This document shows, one piece after another, positions 57,613 to 64,000 of a stretch of DNA of 64,000 nucleotides (the stretch's first letter is position 1; each line of letters opens with the position of its first letter). A program made the translations under genes and the position numbers. The DNA comes from Amanita rubescens. Its lineage: Eukaryota > Basidiomycota > Agaricomycetes > Agaricales > Amanitaceae. The stretch covers positions 1 to 64,000 of the forward strand of contig WION01000083.1 in the NCBI GenBank assembly GCA_015039365.1, in the 5' to 3' direction. Below the pieces are notes generated by a model that saw nothing but the letters and a program-made list of their open reading frames with translations, did not search any database and was not told the origin of the DNA.

Positions 57613-57614
57613 AT

Positions 57615-58042
57615 TGTTACGTTTGTTCGTTCACTGATAAATCAAGCCTATCAGGTACCGTAGGTTCCTCAAGGGAGTTCCGGCACTTAAGAACGTTCAA
57701 AGTATAAGAGTGTTATCGGATAAGTCCTCAAGGGAACTTAGATGATAACGAGACAGATTTTGACTGTTAAAACTAGACTGAGGTCTAGTCGTATATTTGC
57801 GTGATTTATATAGTACAAGGTACATACGCAAATATGGTAAGTATATACACATGTGATAATGAAAACGGTTACATGTGATAATGAAACGGTTAACATGTGA
57901 AAACGACATACATGTGATAAAAGTAATTGGCATATGATAAACGATGAATGTTCCTGAAGGAACGCATATGCAAATAATGAAATAGGAGGAGTGACATAGA
58001 TGATAAAATAAAAAAGATAGGCCATGACGTACGTTTGTAACA
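57615..58042 (-). repeat. 5' LTR of the retrotransposon (right in the window)
   Basis: 428 bp. U3 carries repeated acatgtgataatgaaa-type motifs (57,848-57,920) and the TATA box. R-U5 runs from about 57,779 to 57,615. Confidence 0.95.
57805..57812 (-). promoter_or_regulatory. LTR TATA box
   Basis: In sense direction TATATAAA, 33 nt upstream of 57779, where the sequence complementary to the primer site begins. This places the likely RNA 5' end exactly at the self-primer. Confidence 0.7.
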
Positions 58043-58340
58043 GGAAGAGCTGTGGATCTCAAGTTGCATGGGGGAACGCGCAGTTCGGTATGCATGGTGC
58101 GACGGGATTGGGGTGGATGACGCTCGAAGGAACGAAAAGTGCTGGGACGGACTTGCATTCGAAACCGGCTGTCAGTTATGGGCCACCGCTCGCGTGGCAG
58201 GGTCCGAGGCCAACCTGCGCTATCGGTCATGGGAACATGCCGTTCTGCTCCTCCTTCAAGCCAGTGCGGGGATGTCGATCCCGGAAACTCAAAAACTCGC
58301 GGAAAATCTGCATGCTACCACAAAGGGCCGCAACACTCAT
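58043..58340 (+). pseudogene. Unknown host reading frame interrupted by the LTR retrotransposon, right part
   Basis: Continuation of the disrupted frame: [40 protein letters not shown] and [20 protein letters not shown] to a stop at 58340. The family is not recognised. Confidence 0.4.
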
Positions 58341-58544
58341 TGATCTGACATGTTTGAGCGAAAGTTTTGGTTCAGAGGATCTGAGAACTTCGTGTTTAAC
58401 AGGCTTGAAGAGATGAGAAGTCTAGGATGGCTGCGTTGGGATGCGGCGTGACGTACGTGTTGAGCAAGGAGTACCTCCCGAACGAATTCGGATCGGATTA
58501 TATGCCTTCGAAAATCAACTGCATCCCTCACCACGATACCTAAG

Positions 58545-58785
58545 GTTGCTACTTTTTCTCTCGCTCTGATGATTACGAAGAAGTCTAGAAGTCTCATCGG
58601 AGGGGCAAATGCTCTCGTCACTGTTGCCGGGTGTACAATTCGCAGCGCAAGGGTTGATTGAAGTTGCGCCCCAGATTAGCAAGTTGAAAGAAGGGAAAAC
58701 CCAACGTTCATAATGGCAAGTCTTCCGATTTATTTTGACTGCAGCTCGAAACTAACAGATTTTCGTAGTAATGCGTTGAAATTGA
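58545..58785 (+). pseudogene. Phosphoglucomutase 3' end fragment with internal deletions
   Basis: Matches PGM 30,555-30,600 (tctcgct(c)tgattacgaagaagtct), 30,690-30,705, 30,895-30,965 and the last intron and stop region (gcaagtctt ... ctaacagattt, then taatgcgttgaaat). It lacks several hundred bases in between and has frameshifts. It is the left end of duplicated copy B. Confidence 0.75.
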
Positions 58786-58789
58786 ATTG

Positions 58790-60195
58790 AATCAAGGGTT
58801 GTATGTAAAATACATTGAATTTGATTTATGATTTACGCGTTTGCGCCTTGTTCCAGAATGGATGCGAACACCTCTCCAGGTAGCTTGACAGGTCTCATCT
58901 TCCTCCCACCCGCGTTTGGAACCTCACTTTCCTCCAAATACCAAATATCTTTGACGCTTATTGCGGTTTTCTGAGTCGTAAAGGGTTGGATTGCAACGAG
59001 AATCCAAGCAGCCTCAAGAGGTAACACCAGCCATCCCCCGTTCATGACGCTTCTCCAATGATCGCGCAATAAGGACTCTCCGACGCTTGCCGGTGGATAG
59101 AGATTGGATTATGAGTTGCAAACAGGCGGTGGACGAAGTGCATCAATGGGGTTTAGAGGCTAGGACATGAACAGCTTGGGCGGAGGATCAGAAGCCTGCG
59201 GATGTCACGGACCCGTCTACACATGCAGAGAAAGGGATAACAGCACAAGTGAGGATCTATCTGTCCGTGTTCCTCAGGCATTCTCCAATCCATCCTTGTA
59301 TCGTACAGTGGCCGGCACGGCTTGAAAACCCCGTCGTGTGCTTGGTAGAGACGTCTGTCACTGGTCAGCAGGACAGAAACTATTCTTTCCTTGTGTGTAC
59401 TTTCTGGGCTGGGCACAATCAGAAAGGAACGATGTTCTTGATCATTAAGTTTGTGGGTACCACACCTTTGGGTTTGTACGGCATTGGGGGCCATGTCGAA
59501 TCCGCAATAACTGCACACTGACTAGAACGTTGTGAGACGCGGCGAACTTGAAATTTAGGCTTGGCAGGCTGCCAAGTGTTCGAGGAAGCTGAAGTGCCGT
59601 GGGAAAGGCTTTATTTGGCATCACTACTACCGCACAATTGGAGAGAAGCTGAATCTCTACGTCCACGTGAATCGGCCGCAGAGCGTAAGTTTTGCGACAA
59701 ATGAAAAGAAGTTATCTTGACATTTTACAAAATACTAGACAAGCCTTGGCAGTCGTGGACAATCACATGTAGACAACTTGCCAAGTTTCCCGACTCCCAA
59801 ATAAATGTCAAAAAACATGTAGGTGGAGTGAACAACACGAGCTTATCCTCTCGAGATTCGCGTAGAGCATTTTTGACCCAAATCATCACGAAGGAACAGG
59901 CGCAATCGTCATATTCTGGTGTCCTGCCAAGGAAATAAGTTTAGCCCCAATTTAATCTGCCCTCATTGATAAAGTCAGCAGATGTCATAACCGATGTTTT
60001 CCAGACTTGTTGATTGATAGGGTGTTGCTCGAATTTGAACGCGCTCTAAGCTCGACAGCAAATGATACCCATTTACTCCATCCGTCCAAACGGTGGCGTA
60101 GAACTTCGCAAAGTTGCACATTTGGTCTGGCTGTTTGGGGATATGGGTTCCGTATAAATACTGGTAATCCTCTAGCTGAGTTGACAGGCTTTCCG
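58790..60195. repeat. Segmental duplication, copy B spacer
   Basis: Diverged counterpart of 31,060-34,489, without the 1.37 kb TIR element and without the KDZ insertion. It runs directly into the aegerolysin leader. Minus-strand fragments (GRKMRPVKLPGEVFASILEQ, LRDHWRSVMNGGWLVLPLEA) are conserved in part with copy A but do not form an intact gene. Confidence 0.65.
60153..60160 (+). promoter_or_regulatory. Aegerolysin (copy B) TATA box
   Basis: TATAAATA in ggttccgtataaatactgg, 158 bp upstream of the ATG at 60311. It is conserved in copy A at 34,450. Confidence 0.55.
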
Positions 60196-60310
60196 AAAAC
60201 TCCGTGACTCGCCTGGTGGGTGCAATCCTTCTCCAAACGCTAGCCGTTGTACACGTTTTTTCTATAGTAACCTCATCTCTCTTCGAATTTCAAACGCTTG
60301 CTACATCATC

Positions 60311-60772
60311 ATGACCTTGGGAGAGAAACAGTGGTTCCAACCGACCGTCAGAAACAGGCTGGGGCGAGGCATCGTCTTGGCGAATTTTTACATCAATTAC
60401 GGAAAATTCTATGATATCCGTGAGTGTCTGCATTGCTCCTGCATCACTCGTTCAACCTATTAACGAATGTCTCCTTTAGATCATCCATATCACGAAACCG
60501 TGAGCGCCCAAGGGACTAGGATCGGAAGCAGGGGTGAGCACGAATGGGGCCACTGTGGTCGAGAAGGTTCTCCCAGTGGCACCGAGGGCTCCTTCGAAGT
60601 GCATCTCGAAGGAAGCGGCGAAAAGATTGCAAAAATCTATTGGAACTGCCCCTACATTGGTGGTAATAAAGTTGAGAAACGCGACTTGAAGAGGGGTTAC
60701 GACATCTCTCTCGATGGCTTCAGCTCCTCTGGTGCCTTGGGAAAGGGAAGAATCAACGTCCGAGAGGATTAA
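60311..60772 (+). CDS. Aegerolysin family protein (copy B, open reading frame)
   Basis: Two exons (60311-60419 and 60480-60772; intron of 60 bp with GTGAGT...TTTAG) give 133 residues, the normal aegerolysin length. Features seen: N-terminal beta-strand region with a YGKFYD element, a WGHCGRE motif containing the conserved Cys-Gly-Arg, SPSGTEGSF, KIYWNCPYIGG (family YWDCPW-like motif) and an acidic end. No signal peptide, as usual for the family. Aegerolysins bind specific membrane lipids (sphingomyelin/cholesterol, ceramide phosphoethanolamine). Only some act with a MACPF protein, and none is seen in this window. The gene lies at the right end of the duplicated block. Confidence 0.85.
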
Positions 60773-62081
60773 TAGGGGTATGTATAATATTATCAAATGT
60801 CACTCTTGCTGATTTAGTTGTCAAGGAAATGATTATACATGCTGGAAACTACCAGAGTATGTAGGCTATCATACTGTTGTACTTTGTTCGGTTCCTTTAT
60901 ATGTTTACTGTTTGGTATTCGTCTACGTTCCCTCAGGTGCTTATTGAGCCTCGGCGTGATCGATTGACCATGGGCATCACAGTCTAAGGACTTCGCTGCG
61001 GCAAGTAAGAAAGCCGGGACATTTGCCTTTAGCAAGCTAGCATTGTTTCTGTAGCGAGCAAGAGAGTCAACTAAGCAGAACGAGAAATGATATCGTCATT
61101 CCCCTAGTCTCAGATTCAGATGAGGGCACACAAATTATCAAATGACGACGTGCCGGACGCGACGGTATTTAGGATGAACACTTTGAATGCCACCACGAAA
61201 AAAAAATGGATTTATTCGCTGCATTCTGAATCAACTCCAGGACTTGAATTCATAGCCTATTCTGTGCCAACGGATACCCCATGATTTCGCAGAACCCTGT
61301 ATCCTGAAGCTTCCGTTAACCTTTCGTCTACGGCTCGCAAACATCTCCCACCTTGATGGATTTATCCTGCGGCCGGCCTCATTAGGGAGCCGTCGCACGC
61401 ACAACCATCGACCTGTGGAAGTGAGTTACCGTCTGCGGTGGCATTATATGTAGCTCTGCTGCACCCATCCGATGCTTGACTGCTGGAAGCGCGAGCGGCT
61501 ACTATGATATTTGAGCGTCTGCACTCGGAGCTTCCCAGTTTGCATTGGATAACCTGAATCAGAGGGGGTTAGGGAGTTCGTCTGTGCATGGATAGTGACG
61601 GCGCATGTGTGGACTTTGTTTCCTTTTACAAGACATAATGTGCTGAAGGGTAACCCGAGTCCATAAAACGGGTAGAGTCTGTCGGTGAGTCGCTTCGAGG
61701 GGAACACGTTGGCCTGCGTACTTCGATGTCCGTAAGCCATCCGATAGCCTCAACCTTCTCGAACGCATATAATGACGCAAAGGTGGCTGTTAGCAATAGA
61801 GCTGAGGATGTCGCGGTGCGCAATGTCACATTATGTGAATGATCACAAGGCTGTATGATAGTCAGTCGACGTAACACCCACGTCTTGCACTGTTGCGTCT
61901 CCTTTGGCGCGAATGCAGCTCAAACGGACGCGTCGATTGATCTTCTCCCTGTCTAGCGCAATGGGATATTCCATGATGGATAACGCGGTGCCATTTGGAT
62001 ACAAGTACAGGTGTGCATTGAGGTTGAAAAGAACTGACTAAAGAGCAACGACAAGACGCGCCAGGGGTCGAAAGAGGTTTG
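60773..62081. other. Downstream flank and region without a supported gene
   Basis: 60,773-61,085 matches 45,936-46,250 downstream of the pseudogene copy (for example ttgtcaaggaaatgattata and ggtattcgtctacgttccctc). From there to 62,081 only short minus-strand frames occur (61,444-62,086). One has a hydrophobic run (SSALLLTATFASLYAF) but no consistent gene model. Confidence 0.4.
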
Positions 62082-63219
62082 GTCATGGGTAGGGCTGCGG
62101 GAAAAACCTCTGCGGCCTAATTCCCCGGTAACGTACCGGTTGGGACCAGAATCTAGAGTTTTTCCCCTGTAAATTACAGGTAAATTACGTTCACATGATC
62201 ATACACGTGACCCAAAATCATCGCGTTTCCGAGAATTTTTTCCGCCGTGCGGCAATGGGGTATACATGCAAAGAACTAGATATTAGAATACCACTCAGAA
62301 TCGAAATCAATGAGCGAATGAGTTCGCGCCTCGAGGGGAATTTCCGGGGATAACTCAGCCTCATCCTCGTCTCCGGGTTTGTCAGATTCCAATTATTTCC
62401 AGCCTCGTCCTCGTTTAAATGGCAGGCTCACTAGTTCATCAGGCCAGCTCGACGCCGAATGGTCCAAGCGGCTACAGGTGAAGGCAAAGCTTCTCGTCCC
62501 ACAACTCCCGTTTCTTCTGCCCGAGCCTGCCCCCAACTTGAATCTGGACGAACGAGGAAGTGGTGGTGAAAGCCCAAATTCGGACTCATCATACGTGCAG
62601 CAGCGCCAGCCTCATCGCTCAGCGCATCGAATACGCCATCGCTCAACGGCAATCGCCAATAGCGCTCCTCCACCTCCCTCAATGTGGGTAACACCTCCAA
62701 TGCCAATTTCCTGACGAGGATAGCCTAGAGGGATTACCGGCACCTTTCTTCTGATGCTTCTACATGACTTGATTGTGCATTTGTGAAGTGTTCAGAGCTA
62801 TTCTCCTGGACCTCGTTACAGGGAGTGTCAAGAACGGGTCCAGGATGCTGGGGGGAGGATTCGAAGCAAGAGATGGAACTCTCAGGGTCCTGGATTGCAG
62901 AATTGGAGTGGCTCCGGGTTGCGCGAAATGGACCATTCTTCGGAGTTGAATACTTTACCAGCCAAAACCTAATAAACACTCCGTTAGTGCCTTTTGAAGA
63001 TGACGACTCGACAAGATGATGCGGGACGACTTCAGTTTCATCCATGACCATATATAGCTATTTATACCATATATGGTAATCACGTGATATGGTAAATTAC
63101 TTGGCCCAAATTTTTCCGGCGATGTGGGAGGTAAGTTACCAGTACGGTACCGGTAACGAACCAGGGAAAAACTGGTCCGGGGAAAAACATCCCCTTTTTC
63201 CCGCAACCCTAGTCATGGG
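62082..63219. mobile_element. Non-autonomous hAT-like element with 8 bp target duplication (1,122 bp core)
   Basis: The core 62090-63211 begins TAGGGCTGCGGGAAAAA and ends with the reverse complement of TAGGGTTGCGGGAAAAA (one mismatch in 17). Perfect 8 bp direct repeats GTCATGGG flank it (62082-62089 and 63212-63219). TIRs starting TAGGG and an 8 bp TSD are hAT superfamily traits. Interior sequence near each end is also inversely related (accggtaacgtaccgg types, gtaaattac). No transposase is encoded; frames at 62,379-62,714 and 62,734-63,051 have no domain. Confidence 0.85.
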
Positions 63220-63822
63220 TACGCGTTATTTGCAGTTGTTGTCATCATTGGACGATGATCGATGATCACATGACGGGCTACTCCTCGTTCAACACCTTCT
63301 CAGCTTTTTTTTAGCTGATCCACCCGTGATCCACTTTTCTGGCGAGTCTGGGTTTGCAGAGGAGGGTACAGGAACGCAACGCCGATTAGGGAACTGAAAG
63401 GTACTGGTGATTGGTGATGGGGGCCGTTTTATGGATCATGGCGAATGTCATGTTTCCAGACGCTCAGCAAGATGACCCAGAGGTGTTCAGGTTCAATTGG
63501 TTCAGCGGCCGGGTTCATGGGTATGTGGACTAGTGCAAAGTTAATGCTTGAGCACTCAGGGAGATCCGATTGGGCCGAGTAGTGTATAGTTACGCAATAT
63601 CTATATGCATGTATGCGACAGCTTTTTCCTTGAAGCCATAGAGGTTGCGTCAGTTGTGTGAGAGGGAGAGTGACCGTTACCATACACTTTGACGAAAGCG
63701 CCGATCAAACTCACTCTCTCACGATTATTCTACAGGGTAAACTTTTCGCGTCCAGCTCATCCCTACGTTTATGCTCAGTCAGGGGTCACAATCGTGCCGC
63801 GTTTTCAATCCCACTGATCGAT
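63220..63822. other. Spacer right of the hAT-like element
   Basis: No gene or repeat recognised. Confidence 0.35.
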
Positions 63823-64000
63823 ATGCACTATCGGTGCATCGACGACTCTATCGCCGACATATCAGAAGAAGACGCACTCATGCATCAAACCGTCATAGCT
63901 GAAGAACAATATGTCTCCGCGCGCAAAGAAGAAAATCAACACAGGACGACAGCTTTCCCAGCGCTGCCGTCTCACTACATCGAGTTTCCGGAAGGTGTCT
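63823..64000 (+). CDS. Possible 5' exon of an unknown gene running off the window
   Basis: An open plus-strand frame from an ATG at 63823 to the end of the window, rich in Glu/Ala/His (DISEEDALMHQTVIAEEQYV, TTAFPALPSHYIEFPEGV). The composition looks coding, but there is no domain and the true start may lie upstream of an intron. Confidence 0.35.
   Translation, partial: MHYRCIDDSIADISEEDALMHQTVIAEEQYVSARKEENQHRTTAFPALPSHYIEFPEGV

Larger units (their letters stand above)
49548..58042 (-). mobile_element. Complete chromodomain LTR retrotransposon (Ty3/gypsy, Tf1/sushi-like), 8,495 bp
   Basis: Two 428 bp LTRs (49548-49975 and 57615-58042) start TGTTAC and end GTAACA and differ at one position by eye. 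A perfect 5 bp target duplication, GGAAG, lies at 49543-49547 and 58043-58047. In sense (minus) direction the order is 5' LTR, self-primer site, long AUG-free leader, gag, pol (-1 frame, protease-RT-RNase H-integrase-chromodomain), a third ORF, polypurine tract, 3' LTR. Near-identical LTRs and intact frames mean recent insertion and probable activity. Confidence 0.95.

Noticed and set aside
57602..57614. Conventional tRNA primer binding site
   Set aside because: The sequence after the LTR does not start with TGG and instead matches the LTR's own reverse complement over 11 nt.
61444..62086. Cluster of minus-strand frames, one with a hydrophobic segment
   Set aside because: No splice pattern joined them into a plausible protein.
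62379..63051. Gene-like frames inside the hAT-like element
   Set aside because: Inside a non-autonomous transposon, no domain, no conserved motif.
1..64000. CRISPR arrays, bacterial operons, Shine-Dalgarno sites, rRNA or tRNA genes
   Set aside because: Spliceosomal introns throughout mark this as eukaryotic DNA. The tandem repeats lack spacer structure and no RNA gene was recognised by eye.

Overview
The window looks like the genome of a mushroom-forming basidiomycete (Agaricomycetes). Host genes are broken by many 45-65 bp GT-AG introns. It carries two KDZ (Kyakuja-Dileera-Zisupton) transposases with the cysteine clusters typical of these fungi, an Agaricomycete-type P-loop GTPase, aegerolysin genes, and a chromodomain LTR retrotransposon. 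No rRNA, tRNA or CRISPR was seen.

Layout. 1-6.7 kb: a GTPase gene (3' end outside the window), a small mitochondrial-type membrane protein, peroxin PEX3 and a decayed aspartic-protease gene. 6.8-19.4 kb: accessory DNA with minisatellites and an inverted pair of dispersed repeats that flank a CxC5/CxC6-type KDZ transposase, a divergent cysteine/coiled-coil gene, a gene ending in a caulimovirus-viroplasmin-like domain, and a large unknown gene. 19.4-31 kb: host genes for a kinase-like protein, a flavin monooxygenase, an unknown protein, a DHHC palmitoyltransferase, tRNA-splicing endonuclease SEN2 and phosphoglucomutase. 31-61 kb: a duplicated block (phosphoglucomutase 3' end, spacer, aegerolysin) heavily invaded by mobile DNA. 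Copy A is split by a 10.9 kb CxC2-type KDZ transposon with three cargo genes and by a 1.37 kb TIR element. Copy B at 58.5-61 kb lacks both and keeps an open aegerolysin gene. An 8,495 bp LTR retrotransposon (49,548-58,042, TSD GGAAG) lies between them on the minus strand. 62.1-63.2 kb: a non-autonomous hAT-like element with an 8 bp TSD.

Most notable. The LTR element appears to be Tf1-like and self-priming: 11 nt of its LTR, 33 nt downstream of a TATA box, are exactly complementary to the primer site. It has a 991 nt AUG-free leader that is open in the gag frame, with an AUU codon in optimal Kozak context. It also has a canonical -1 slippery heptamer abutting the gag stop and a large third ORF after pol. 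The KDZ element inserted about 40 bp downstream of the aegerolysin TATA box, and the cut-off coding copy now has a nonsense codon. Intron borders were read by eye, so exon ends are approximate unless stated.
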